Under the pieces are notes generated by a model. That model was not told the origin of the DNA, did not search any database, and worked only from the letters and a program-made list of their open reading frames with translations. This document shows positions 46,761 through 59,393 of a stretch of 64,000 nucleotides of DNA, piece after piece (the stretch's first letter is position 1; each line of letters begins with the position of its first letter). Source of the DNA: Welwitschia mirabilis (lineage: Eukaryota > Gnetophyta > Gnetopsida > Welwitschiales); contig JBOZIK010000001.1 in NCBI GenBank assembly GCA_051453625.1, positions 243,319,108 through 243,383,107 of the forward strand. The letters run 5' to 3'. A program made the translations under genes and the position numbers.

Positions 46761-47309
46761 AAGGAAGTATGTTGGCTTTTTCCACACCTTATGTATTCAA
46801 TTGTAAAATCACAAGCTAAAATTAAATGAGAATGAGAAATTACATAGGATTTTGATACTAGAACTCTTGAAAAAGGATAATAAAAAGGAAATGAAACCTT
46901 TTACAAAATAAAAACAAAAATAAAAAAAGCCTTTTTTCTAATTTTTAAAATAAATACTTCTCAAATAAGGAAAAAAAATCTTTTAAAATAGAACTCAATC
47001 TTTCAAAAATTTGAAAAAAAAATAAAGTTCATGCATAATACATGTAACTAGAGGGAACAAGAATTACTCTTTATGCACTTAAAGAGTTATCAACTATGTA
47101 TCAAGGAGCCAAAAGATATCATGCCAAATCTTTGATATCAATTTCAAAAACATAGGAGTAAGAATAAAGGCAAGAAAATATTTAGAATCAAAAATTCACT
47201 TTTTCATTACTTCAATTAATTTGGTTTTTTTAAATTTATAGACAGGTACATGTGAAAATGGAACGTAACTTAACCAGCAGTAATTGGATATATAAAAAAG
47301 TAAAGAAAG
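46761..47309. other. Nothing recognised
   Basis: AT-rich with many short A runs. No motif, repeat copy or frame of note. Confidence 0.4.
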
Positions 47310-47600
47310 ATTTCTTAATTGAAAACTATCTAAACTAAATTAAATATTGGAATTACATGTAAAGATTAAATTAGAGAGAACTTCAAGTACATAGGTTAAG
47401 TAGTGATGCAATTACCTAACTTAGCTTAACTTGCTAAGCTAAACTAACTCTTAATGTGGGTAACCAACATGATGCGACATCTCATAAGGATATTGGATGA
47501 GATAAAGAAATGTAAAGCACTATAATTAAAAAATATTATTCTAAAGTAAATGGTAAAACTATGGCACATAACTTATTATGCCATAGCATGAAGAGCAATA
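47310..47600 (+). repeat. Unclassified dispersed repeat, copy 2
   Basis: Direct-orientation match to 34290-34608. The right end carries a small inverted repeat around CTATGGCA and TGCCATAG (about 47568-47590), which may be a terminus. It sits between the two head-to-head LINEs. Confidence 0.55.
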
Positions 47601-48539
47601 GAGGGTTCTAGTTCATTAAATCTCCCTAAGATTACATATCTTAAACTTTTCTTAATTAAGCAAGTAAATAATATGATACATAAATAATTTATTTTCAGAT
47701 ATTTTATTATTCTTTCATTTCCTTCTTACTTATCACTGTACTTATAAATGTGGTCATTATTATTATATTAGTGAATACAAGTTAAATTAATAATCCTTAG
47801 CTTCATTACATTACCATTCATCAATATATCTAAACTAATTACCTTACATGTCCAATAAACATTAAATTACTAAAAGATTTAAAACTTGAAAAGGTATCTC
47901 ATTTTTTTAATACAAGAAGAAATCCTCAAGTATACATGTTGGTTGTTAATATCCATTGTTATCAAATGTGCTAAAAATTAGAAGAAGAATGAATAATTTT
48001 TCTAATTGTTTAACTAAAAGTGGAGTTAGGCGAATAATAATTTAATTTGAATAAGATAATATATGTGTCATATTTTTTACGTTACTTATGTAATTCTAGA
48101 TAGAATCATTCATGAGAAATAAATTGAATTCTTTCATATCATAAGATGACACAAAAAGCATTTTTAAAGAATGTTCACAATTTGAAGTTTTGTCATTTAA
48201 AGTTAATAACTTCATAGATGTAAGTTATATAGCTTGCTAAAAATTTTACAATTGGTAATATCTTACATGTTCAAGTTATAAGATATTATTACTTATTTAA
48301 TAGCCAAAAGAGTAAGATAATGATGAAAGAAAAAATAAGAAGATGAATTAGCTAAAAAAATTCCTCAATCAATTTGGAATAAGAGAGGGAAAAAATAAAT
48401 TATGCATAATAATGATCAATATATCAATCATCTCATTAAAAAATTTAACTAATGAATTATTAAAATTGGGGAGGATTATTAGAGTAGTTAACATCACCTA
48501 AGAATATTTGAGCAAGTTTTTAGATTTTATATACTTTCA
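47601..48539. other. Nothing recognised
   Basis: AT-rich spacer before the plus LINE. It may hold that element's 5' untranslated region, but no boundary is visible. Confidence 0.4.
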
Positions 48540-49450
48540 TGCTATTAGTTCATTTTGTTAGTCCTCCTTCATCATCAAAAAGTCTTTAGACATGGATTGA
48601 TTAGGTTTGTGAGCTTAAAGGTTTTCATGTTACTTTAGTCTTCAAGCTTTCTTAAGGTTTTCTTATTTTTTACTTTAATAGAGAAGTCAATACCAATAAA
48701 GTTATTAAAGGAAACCCTAGGCATGTATGTTCAACTATAGTTTTTCTTAAATCATTGGTTGAGATTTTTAAAGCTAATAGACATGCATCTATAGAGGTGT
48801 CAATTTGGATTGAGTTTTTAAATCTAAAGACTCTCTTTGGCCTCTTATTTCAAATTTATGCAAAAAATGGAATACCTTTATCATAGAAAATAAAGAGTTA
48901 TCAACTAATATTAAATTAGGTAAACATTCATGAATTGTTGTAGACTTAGTGTCTAAGCCATGGCATTATTTAACAACCAATGTTTTACCTTTATTTACCC
49001 TAGATTTGTGACTATTATCATAGTTGAAATATTTTATTCAATACTTATGTCTATTATCATAGTTGAAAACTATTATTTAAGATTTTATAAAGCTTAATTC
49101 ACAAGAGGAACTCCTCCCTCTAATTTTAATGAGTATACATCCATTAACCCTCCCAAATCTATAAAAGGCGCTTTTTACATTTTAGTGTAAATACCAATGA
49201 AAAGAAATCTTTTAAAGTTCTTGGGATAGATCTTCCTAGTAATTAACACAACTCTAAGTGAAAATGCTTTTGTAAGGGTGAAAAAATACATCAAAGCTAG
49301 TGCTTTAACCAAATCTTCTGTGAATTAACACTGTTAACCTCATAATTTTGGAAAAGGTTTATACTATTTGTGTTATTGAGTTGATATGTGTGCTCTTATG
49401 ATTCATTTAGAAAATAAGTTTTCATTTAGAAAATAAGTTTTCTTTCCTCT
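48540..49450 (+). pseudogene. LINE ORF1 remnant, DUF4283-like
   Basis: Near 48790-48880 the frame gives VSIWIEFLNLKTLFGLLFQI followed by YAKNGIPL. This matches the W-L-L spacing of the DUF4283 domain (VWVxLxxLPxxxW, then a GxPL) found in ORF1 of plant L1-like elements. No zinc knuckle was seen downstream. Stops are present. A 20-base direct duplication occurs near its end. Confidence 0.5.
49402..49441. repeat. Tandem duplication, 2 x 20 bases
   Basis: TCATTTAGAAAATAAGTTTT is repeated twice head to tail without change. Perfect identity in so decayed a context points to a recent slippage event. Confidence 0.8.
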
Positions 49451-49699
49451 CTTAAGATCCTATAGATGACAAAGATAACACCACTATGATTGTAGATTTA
49501 AGTAATAATGGTGGAAATGGTAGGAGGTTTCATGTGAAAGATGCCTCTAATCTTTCCATTTCTACTTGAAGAATTTATTTTCTTAAAATGTTAGATGATG
49601 ATCTGACCCTTTGCAGAAATTTCATATATAAAATATTCTTACTAGTTTTTCCTCTTCCTTTGATATTATTAATATCTAGTAAGTTAATATTTGTGCCAA

Positions 49700-50420
49700 T
49701 AATATTTGTTATTCTTGTAATTATATTGCTATTGATAGATGTGTTTATCTACCTCTCAACCCTATGGTCATGGTGCTTTTATGTTACTAGTACATACTTC
49801 TTAGATTTTAATAGTGATGGACTATAGTTTTCTTAGTGGTAAGGTAGAAGTATGGCTCTAGTTTTGTTAGCAAAATTTCATTTTTAGTACTATCTCTATC
49901 TATGCCCATGGTAATAAAAAATAAAGAAAGAGTCTCTAGAGAAATTTATAGGGTTTTCTATATGTTATTTGGTGGTTTATGGATGACTTCAATATGGTTA
50001 CTTCACCTAAAGACAAAATAGGAAAGTATTCCTTTTTTTTCAGTGCTTTAGAGCAGGTTTCTTAGAACGATCTCATTGTCCACTTTTCTTTGTATTATCC
50101 TTTAGATAGTTTTGGAAATATTAACTCTCCTATATTAACTTGATCTAATAAGAATAAAGCAAATAATTTGGTGCTCAAAAATTTAGATAGATTTTATCTT
50201 TTTCTTTTTACAACAATTACATTAAGTTTAGCAATAGTGATGGATGTCATACAAGGAAAATGTTCTCTATGTCTATTTCTAACTATTTTCCTATCATTAC
50301 AAAACTTTAAGATTTTAATGCTATTCCTTTTTCAAACTCAAATTTTGTTCTATATACCATAACCCCTATTTTTAAGGCTCGAATTTTGTTCTCGATACCA
50401 TCTTTCTTCATTATAATTCA
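49700..50420 (+). pseudogene. LINE endonuclease remnant
   Basis: IYAHGNKK near 49900 corresponds to the VYAxxxxxxR block. DDFNMVTSPKDKIGKY at about 49985-50032 matches GDFNxVxSPxEKIGG, with the first Gly changed to Asp. LDRFYLFLFTT at about 50183-50215 matches RLDRFLxS. These are the endonuclease blocks of plant L1-like elements. The ORF2 start was not identified. Confidence 0.8.
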
Positions 50421-50705
50421 ATCATGCCTCTAATTAATTATTTTTATCTATAGCTGAATTGTCAAAAAAGGTGTCAATTGGTGCTCTTAATGGAGAAAAA
50501 TTTATTATAAAATGTCATCTTCCATAATGGAATTTAGTAGAAGTATAGCTATTAACTTTTTTAAAAAAAGGACTTGTTCTTAATTTGACAAGTCAAATCA
50601 TCATTATATCTCTTAAAAGGAATCCCTTTAATGTTGTTTTTCAAGAAGCTAGACTTAACATATCTGCTCAAATTCAACATATGGAAGCTTGATATGCTTA
50701 TGCTA

Positions 50706-50747
50706 ATTACTTTTAGTCTTGATTATATTACTTTCAGTCTTGATTAC
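50706..50747. repeat. Tandem duplication, 2 x 21 bases
   Basis: ATTACTTTTAGTCTTGATTAT is followed directly by a copy with two changes. It lies inside the LINE between endonuclease and RT. Confidence 0.7.
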
Positions 50748-50899
50748 ACTCACTTTAACATGGTAATAAGCCTTTTAAATAATTTTTTAAATTTTTAAAA
50801 TTTGATCCTTATTTAATTGAAAATATTCATGTTATTCAATATAATGGTGAAAAGTTCATAAACCATTCCAAAATTATAATATCTTCTCTTAGGAATTCA

Positions 50900-52150
50900 T
50901 AAAACTTTTTAGTCATGAGCCTAACTTTATTACTAAAAACATAGGTTGGTATGAACCCAAATATCATATTTATTATTTCATTCTAGCTAATTTTATTTTT
51001 ATTCTAGATTAGCATTTATGTTTTGAGTAAATTATCAATTCTATAAAATAAATAAAATATGATAAGATTCCTAGTGGTTTTTATATGAAGTTAATAAAGA
51101 ATCTATAGCCTTTGTCTCTCCTATAAAACAACATAAGTTTAATCAATATAATTCCAAAAGAAAACCATGGGAATCAAACCAAAACCTAATAGTATATTAT
51201 CTTATTAGATACCTATTACAAGATAACTACTAAAGCCCTAGCCAATAAGCTAAATAAACTTTTTCTCTCCACAATCATCTAACTAGAATAATATGCCTTC
51301 ATAAAATGTTAATTTATTTTAAGTAATATTATTAATCCAGCTAAAGCTTGGAAATGGGGATTTTAGTCTAATTAAGATTTGATTTTCCAAAAGATTGACT
51401 AATTTAGATATTATGATAGAATTCATGGAACTTTATTTTAAAGATTTTCTAATAAGTTAGCTTTAAATGAGATTTTTTTTAACACATTAAAATACCCTTC
51501 TCAAACTATAATGCTTGATTCTATGTTAATGGGTGTATTTCTACTTCCTTTTAATTAAAAAGATCACATCATTAAGTCTGTCTATTGTCTTTTTATTTAT
51601 TTATCATTACTGATAAAATTAACTCTTTAGAGATTTATCTTTAAATAGAAAAATATTGTACATGATAAAATCCTTTTTGTGACTTATATACTCTATTATA
51701 CATCTATAGCCTCCTCTAAATTCTGTTATAATAAGCTTGTTAGAATTTTAAGCTATTTTTTCTATCATTCTAAAGATCCTCACTTCAAAGGATTTCTTGG
51801 AGTTTCTTGTGATGCATGCACTCATCTAAATATTTAGGAGGATTAGGCATGAAGAACATATTTTATCAAGGTAAAGTTCTTACTTCTTATTGGCTAGTTA
51901 AGGCTAGTAATCAAGAGGTATATATTGGATGGTTCTTGGTAGAAATTTTGTTTAATCTAATCTTCCTCTTAGTAGAAAATCCTATGTAAATGTCTTCTAT
52001 TAGTAAAATCTTCTTATTCCTTCTTCTATTAAATTACATTATTCCATCTTAAGGATATCTAAAATTCTTAGATTATTGATAGATATTTAGTTAAAATTCT
52101 TATTCATTTGATTAATTCCCTTTAGTGATTCCTTTATAGTAATAATGAAG
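50900..52150 (+). pseudogene. LINE reverse transcriptase remnant
   Basis: KIPSGFYMKLIKNL at about 51063-51105 matches PGPDGFxxxFxK. INIIPKEN near 51140 matches the LIPK block. YYKITTKALANKLNKLFLST at about 51210-51270 matches YKIIxKVLANRLKxxL. The catalytic FADD block was not located with confidence. Stops occur throughout. Confidence 0.8.
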
Positions 52151-52499
52151 ACACTTTAAAAAAGAAATGTGGTTCTGCTAGTCTTGTATTCTACTAAAAA
52201 GGAATTAAAGTAATTAATTAAGTTTGGTGTTATCATTGTGGATTTTGGCTCGATTGATCTCAAGACAAATATATATTTAATCTTTTCAATAATAAAATCA
52301 CTACTTATAATCATTTATATTCTTGTCTTACTTCTTTTTGTATCCTTCAAACTACTAAAAGTAATTGTGACCTTTGGACTTAGAAGAATGATCATAATCA
52401 TCAACACATGTATGAAGCATTTATGGTTTGGAAAAAATCCAATCTCCATATGCATGAATAAAATTTGGCATACTCAACTCTTAAAGGACTCATGAAAGA

Positions 52500-53065
52500 A
52501 GTTATTTTTCTATAATTAAAGGCTTATTGTTTCTCCTAAAAGTTATATGTTTAGTTGTTACTTCTCCATAATGAGCTTCCTCTTTATGGTAGAGTTTTTA
52601 TAGTATAAGATATACCCCTATCCTAATTATTGCATTTATGAATTTCTATTTTATAATTTCTTGTCTTATTAAATAGCCTTTTTTGCTTAGAAATGGATTA
52701 GTCACTCTTTAGGCTATTATTACATCTGTAAGCTCTTAGTTGTGATTAGCCTTAATAGGCCTAGTAGTATATTGTAATGGTAGAAATGATTCTTAACTTA
52801 TTACAAGATTTTATTTAAACTATAGAAGCTCCAAAACAGAGGCCTTTTCAATAATGAAACCTTCAACTTCTTTCCTTTCTTTTCTAAGCATGCTATTGTT
52901 CATTACATTAAGCTCTAAATTCTGTGTGACTCTTCTCATTTCTCTCCATATCTTTTTATTTAGAAATCTTCTCTTATTTGGGATATTCATTGACTAGAAT
53001 TGTAATATCTTTGTTATTTATTTGAAATTTAACAAAGTCATTCAACTATTTAAAAAAAAAATAAA
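52500..53065 (+). pseudogene. LINE C-terminal zinc-binding region and poly-A end
   Basis: Near 52620-52690 a frame reads PNYCIYEFLFYNFLSY and, after a stop, ends in KWI, similar to the CxxCxxxxETxxHLFFxCxxAxxxW block of plant LINEs with most Cys lost. An A run at 53052-53061 followed by TAAAGATAAG is a plausible poly-A tail. This sets the element's 3' end at about 53065. Confidence 0.5.
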
Positions 53066-53269
53066 GATAAGAAAAATTAAACTAATGACTTCTAAAATAT
53101 ATTTGTTACTAAATGTGTGAATATACATGAGTGTGATATTTGATTTTTTCATTTTTTTAACATTTAAATAGAAAAGTTTACAAGTGAATAAGATGCACAT
53201 TTGTAAAACTATAGCTAATAAAGTTATCTTTGATAAGTGCATTTAATGTATGAATAATGTTATGTCAAT

Positions 53270-53440
53270 GACTACTTACCAGAGTGATAAGGTCATAGAT
53301 ACATGGTCCTAGAAATACAATGTTCAAATTCTAGCAGTGGCAGGGAATACAAATGGAATAGATTTCATAAACCCAAGTACCACTAGGCATTTGTGTGGCA
53401 TAAAATTACCTACCTACTATCTCTTTAAAAAAATATATAT
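53270..53440 (+). mobile_element. Candidate tRNA-derived SINE
   Basis: ACCAGAGTGATAAGGTC at about 53278-53294 resembles an RNA polymerase III A box, and TGTTCAAATTC at 53321-53331 resembles a B box, about 40 bases apart as in tRNA genes. The remainder does not form a tRNA, and a 3' end with CTTTAAAAAAATATAT follows near 53431. This is the usual build of a plant SINE. No clear target duplication was found. I cannot name a family. Confidence 0.45.
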
Positions 53441-54229
53441 GCATAAAGTTCTTTGATGGTAGAAATGTAATCTAAAAGATTTAAATAATTTTTCATATGT
53501 TATAGTATCTTTAAGAGCTATATGATTTATTTTCAAGTAAAATATTATTGTGTATGAATTTAAGTTAGCTTGATCTTCCATTTTTATTTTTTAGATATAA
53601 TCTATATTTGTATTTTCATTTTACTGTAGTGTGGGTTATTAAATCATTATACTACTTATCTAATAATTTTTATTTTTCAAAAGATTATTAACCCCATTAT
53701 TTTAAAAAGGTATTATATTTTTAGTTTTATAAAAAGAGAGTTATCATTTTTGTATAAAAGATGAGAATAAATTGATCTTAAGCTTTACTATTACAAGTTA
53801 TTTTTATGCTATTTTATAATTATCTCCATATAAAGTATAAATAAATAACAATTAAAACTAAAAAGATTTGTATTATTCTCCCATAAATACTTATTAAGCA
53901 TGTTATTTTATTAATTATATCATCTCCTAACATCTTTTTTAATTCTAATTATTGTTATTCAGTATTCTCCTTTATGTCTATTTTTTAATGACAATGCTCT
54001 AATAAGATTTTAACATAAGAAGAACTAAAAGAATTAAAAAATAAATAAAGGGTTAAAGAAAAATAATGATAACAATATAACATAAGTATTTCCCAATTAA
54101 CATGTATATATATGTCTTAATTATAACATGTTAGATATATCGTATAGGAAATTTATTAAAATTAATTAATAAATTATTACTAGATTTATAAAGATTGTTG
54201 TTGAACACATCTCTAAAGTTTTTAAAACT
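53441..54229. other. Nothing recognised
   Basis: AT-rich interval without motifs between the SINE candidate and the copia remnant. It may hold that element's 3' LTR, which could not be delimited. Confidence 0.4.
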
Positions 54230-55560
54230 ATATCTCCATTACTTGAGATGGAGGATGATAGATAGTGAATTCTTGGCTTTAATCTAATGTGCTAAAGGGA
54301 TTGGCATAACAAAATTTCTAATGAAATTTTTAAATTAAGAAGTAAAAAAGATATAATAAGTTATAAAATCACTTACTAGACCCTTTTTAAAACAAAATGA
54401 TAATGTAATTTAATATTTTTAGCATGGGAATAAAACATTAGATTAACTAATATACAAAATAAAATTATATTATCATATAAATATTTAGGAGGTAAACAAA
54501 GAAATGGATCAATTTCACATAATAATAAAGAAATCCAAATGAGGGAAGTGCAACATAAGTTAGAGAAGAGTATTCTTCTTTAGGATTAAATTGAGTCACC
54601 ACTATTTACTTATACAAAATCTAGGATATGGAATTGGAACTAAGGAAGACATAAAAACATATGATAATTTATCAACTAAAGAGACGACTAGTCAAGTTAA
54701 CATCATAGGAAGTAGTTAATGTTATAGATAATTTGATATGAGGGAAAACACCATAAGATAATGTATGTTTAATCTATTTAAAAATGTTCTTAATAACATA
54801 TAGATGAAAAAATATTGAATTTTACATAAACTAAAAGAATGATTTAATAGAATAAGTAATATTAATTTGTATGTAAATGAGATATTATAAAGAATTCACA
54901 ATGCTAGAAAAGGTAACAAAATTAAGAGTAATATTTTTTAATGGAGTAGCAACATTGTCAACTAATAAAGTATAGAGATAAATAAAGTCCTAAACATACT
55001 AATGATGTCTTTCTTATAAGATAGAAATAAAATCCAAATAATAAAGTGATTTTTACACCAAGAAAATATTGAACTAAGTTATATTTCCTTATACTAAAAT
55101 CTTTCCAAGAATAAGATATTATATGTAATGGAAAAATCTCATTTTTGTTAATAACAACTATATCATAAATATATAGAGAAAATAAAATAACACATCTAAA
55201 ATAATTTATAATAACTAAAGAGGATTTTTCTTTACTACTCTAAAAGCGTGAATATATAAAGCATAAAAAAATGATCAAACCAGGAATATTGTATCTAGTT
55301 AAATCGATAGATGACTTTATGAATTAGATAAACATGAGTGAGAGGATCTCTTAAATGAAGAGGTTAGTTCCTATACATTACCTTCTAAATATTTCCACGA
55401 AGAATGGCATTAACAATATCAAACTATCAAATGAACCTAGAAAACTAATAAAAATAGCTAAAACAAGCCTTAAGGTAGTTGTTTAATCATACGTTGAGGT
55501 CTTAATCAAATTCCACACTTAGTAATTATGTAAATCCCTTTGTAATGAGTTGTAATTTAA
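54230..55560 (-). pseudogene. Copia RT and RNase H remnant (Ale/Retrofit-like)
   Basis: On the minus strand the RT part gives DIVNAILRGNI near 55410-55440 (family: DVxNAFLHGxL) and DPLTHVYLIHKVIYRFN near 55340-55390 (PxHVCxLxKALYGLKQ). RNase H is near 54560-54600 with EEYSSLTYVALPS, corresponding to AEYRSLAYAA, and then a KHIEIDxHFVR-equivalent segment. The wording is closest to single-block Ale-type copia elements. No LTR was found. Confidence 0.7.
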
Positions 55561-56300
55561 AATTATTCATCGAAGACCTTATGTCTTATAAAAAAATAAA
55601 GTTTTCCTATTTTAAAATAATTGATCTTCTAGGGGAAAAAAGGCTTATAATGAATAAAATCAATAGTCAATAACTAGTAAAAATAAAAAATGCATATGGG
55701 TTTTAAGACATAGATCTATAAATATATTAGAAGAAAAGGTTTTGTAATTGATGTAGGGCCTTGATAGTCTAAATTTTCAATAGTATCCATAATTACTTTG
55801 GATTTGATAGATCTTGAATGCAAGAATAAAAAAGATTTTATTCTTTTAAATGCCTTTATTAGTTGCTTGAAGTTTCCTTAAACATTCATATCTATTAGAA
55901 GAATTATCTAAGGATTCAATTTAAAGATATAAATTTTTTAAGATTCTAGAAGTGTATAAATCTTCTTATGCCTAAGTAAAGTAAATTACAAGTGTTTTTA
56001 ATAAAAACCAATAAGTATAGATTTTAGCTTTATTATAACTTTAAATCATGAAAGGAAAATATATAAGACACAAATTTTTATTTGTATCACTTATGGAGAG
56101 TAATTTGGATATGATTATAGAATTTGAATTTATATATTTGGAATTCTAAAATTATTTCTTAGACAATTTTTCCATTTAATCACTTCTTATGAATGCACTA
56201 TACTTCTTTTTAGCTAGATCTTATCTAAATTTTTAGATTTGCATATTGACAAATAGGATACTTTCTTTCTAAATTCATGTACAAAATTCTTTAATAAATG
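55561..56300 (-). pseudogene. Probable copia integrase region, heavily decayed
   Basis: The minus-strand frame near 56000-56080 (AKIYTYWFLLKT) is similar in spacing to the SRFTWxYFLKxK block of copia integrase. Only this and a few short patches can be matched. Position upstream of RT supports it. Confidence 0.35.
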
Positions 56301-58539
56301 TTCAAAATGTTCTTTGTTCTTTTCAACGAGGCATTCATTTATGCCATTCATGCAAAAAATTTCATCTTTCATGCCATTGAAATATTTGAATTCACATGTT
56401 TATTTTTTAAATAAAAATTTAATTTACAAAAAAAAAGAAAATTATACAATAAAATACTTTAAAGAAAAATGGTCTTTATAATATGTTATTAATAGTAAAT
56501 AAACAAATCATGAATATAAGAGATTAAGGATATTTCTTTTGAATAAATAATTAGTTTAAATTCTTTAATGCAAAATCAAACTTCATTTCTTATCCAAAAA
56601 ATCTAAAAGTAATTTTAAATCTTGATAATATGATTTTAAAAATTAAAAAAAAAGTGTAATTTCTTGAAACAATTGAGCCATATTAGAGGAACAATTATAA
56701 AAAAAGAATAAGAATAAATTAGTTAATAAAGATACTAAAAATTTAATATATCTAAATCTTCAAATTGAAGAAATGTCTAAATATATTTTTAAATAAATTA
56801 TGGATGTAGAACTTTAAAAATATAAATAAAGACAATGATCTAGTTGCTTAATAAGTAATGAATCATTGTAAAATTCTTCTATTCACTTATTCTTCTTTAA
56901 TGCTCCATTCTTGCCTATGAAGTATTATATATATGCATTTGTATAATCTTTGGAAAATGAAAAAAAAAAAAAACCAAGAAAAGATTCTTGATCTCTTTAT
57001 AAAGATTTATGATGTAAAGATATAATTAGGAACATAACCAGAAGAAAATACTATGTTACACTAATTAAAAGAGGAAAAAAAGAGGAAATTAAGATTAAGT
57101 ATAAAGAGAATAATTTCTATATGCTATAATAAAAATATTTAGCTAGAAATCTAAGGGTTTTAATAATCTCTCAAGAATTAACATCTTTAAAATATACTGT
57201 TAACAGACATCCCTATGCAATTTTGAAATGAAATTCTTAGCTTCTATTACTGATAAAATTCTTTGCAATTATTTCTTCTAATGTGGTTTGGTTTTTCAGA
57301 ATCAATTGACAAAGCAGATTTATCATTTTCTTATTATAATTTAATGAGTTTTGGAATAATTAGTTTAGTATTGATCATAGATTTTAAATAAGGATTATTT
57401 CATTACTCTTAATTAATATCTATTATTCATCATTTATGAATAAAATGAAATACTTTTTGTTTTTTAATATTAAAATACTTTAAAATTTCTAAATTCATTT
57501 TAATTAATAGTGATTTCAATGCTATTCTTCATGAATATGAAAAAATTGAAAAATTTTTTATTTTTAAAAAATAGAAATTAAAATAAAAAATATAGAAAAT
57601 TGAGTCTCAAGTATAAGAATTTTAATATTAAATTAAAGTTCTAAAATTAAACATATGTGCATGCATCTATAGTATAAAATAGAGAGTTGGCTAAGAAATC
57701 TACATAACTCTTTGAGCTTGATCCATTTCTTTCTTATAATGAATATTTGTACATTTCACCCTATAATGATGATAACTATATTTAAATATTATTAATTAAT
57801 GCATATAATATAATTGTTGAAATAGAAAAATGCATTCAAACTTTCTTGATTAATATGATCCAGTGAAAAGATTACAAATTAATAGCAAACAAACCTCAAA
57901 TTGTTTAAATTAATAAAGAAGATGTTGTAATAGAAAACATAACTCTTCTTAACCATGAACCTACATTTGTAATAAATATTGATGTGATTTTCCTTGCAAA
58001 TCCTTATATAAAAACCAAATAATCTAAACATAACTATGAAAAGGGACATACCCATACTATTCAAGAAGATAAACATACATACTACCCAACATCATGAACA
58101 GAGACACATTTTGCAATATATGAGCAATTATTAACCAAATAAACCAATACAAGATGATATGAAATTTCTAGAAATATTGTTTCTTATATCACCAACTCCT
58201 TCCACCTTGGAAAGTTAAAATTTGATTCTATATACACCAAAAATGATAAAATTATTAACTATCTAAAATAACAGTTGTGTTAATTATGAAAGAATTATGT
58301 ATACAATTTCTTCCTTTAGCTTCCAAGTACTTGTCTAGCTAAAGGTTTTCAGAAAGTAAAAGGATTTCTTAAGATATGGGAGTAGTTACCTTTGGTCGGA
58401 AACTAATTGTATCTTCCTTTTTTATACTTTTTCTTTTATTACTTCCATGGCATTAACTCCTTCCTCCATATTTTGGTTCCCTAGCATTAGTAGTTTTCTT
58501 CATAAATCCACCTCATAAGCACTTTAAAAAAAAAAATCT
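56301..58539. other. Nothing recognised
   Basis: Very AT-rich. A 65-codon open frame at 57879-58076 on the minus strand has no family and is probably chance. Confidence 0.4.
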
Positions 58540-59393
58540 TTCTAACAATCGTATATGGTTCAATCTTTTTTAGCAAGAGTATAGCATTCTTGTTTATTTA
58601 CTGCATGCATCTAAATTAAAAACATATCTCTTTTAAAAAATAGTTCCCTTTGCCATTTTATGTTGATTAGCATGTTGTTTATATATAATATTTAATTATT
58701 CTATTCTTCTATAAATCTTTTCAAACTCATGCATTCTATATAGTTCAAATGAACTTGTAACATCATGTGATTCAACCATCCTAAAAATGGTTAATGGAAT
58801 ATAAGATTCATTTTCATAAATCAACTCAAAAGGCAATTTTTCAATACTATAATTAATAGATTTATTTTACAAAGTCTTTTCTTAATAGAAATTATACTTT
58901 AATGTCTTTATATTATTCATGCGTATACATTGCAATGGGTTTCATAAGATCTTATTTAGTACTTTAGTTTGAGGATTCATTTGAATATCTTAAGGAGATA
59001 TAAAATTTAGTTTTATACCCAAATGTTTTTGTAATTTCCTCCCTAATTCACCTANNNNNNNNNNNNNNNNNNNNNNNNNNNNNNNNNNNNNNNNNNNNNN
59101 NNNNNNNNNNNNCCCCTTAAAGAAAAAATTAACTATATCTTACTAGTTACTATATTACTTAAATGGATGAATTTAATGGTTTGAGAAAATTTATCAACCA
59201 TATTAATAATCTAGTCATGATCCTTTTTATTTGTTAAAACCTAATCCTAAATTTTATACATAGATGTTCCTAAAGTTTAGTAGATATAGACAAAGATATA
59301 TATATTTCTACATTATGTCGAGTGTCCTAGCCATATTGGTAAATAATAAAAACTATCATACAAGTCTTCACATATTAGCAAAAAATAAATTAA
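58540..59393 (-). pseudogene. Chromovirus-type integrase remnant
   Basis: On the minus strand NMVDKFSQTIKFIHLS (about 59155-59205) matches the VVDRFSKMAHFIP block. After a 58-base run of N, LGIKLNFISP, a stop, then NPQTKVLNKIL matches the 'STAYHPQTDGQTEVVNR' block. SINYSIEKLPFELIYENES (about 58805-58860) matches the NxSxxxSPFExVYG block. Near 58640-58720 is IIYKQHANQHKMAKG (YKxxANxHR). RT would lie to the right, in the 689-base run of N (59394-60082). Confidence 0.75.

Noticed and set aside
49013-49075. Repeat of CTATTATCATAGTTGAAA at about 39 bases distance
   Set aside because: Two partial units only. It is a small local duplication in LINE sequence, without further structure.
49588-50362. 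Small frames at 49588-49827 and 50168-50362 as separate genes
   Set aside because: They are pieces of the LINE endonuclease region, in and out of its frame.
53278-53350. A tRNA gene
   Set aside because: Promoter boxes are suggestive, but acceptor and anticodon stems do not pair. A SINE is the better reading.
57879-58076. Open frame of 65 codons on the minus strand
   Set aside because: No motif, AT-driven composition, and no link to the integrase remnant to its right.
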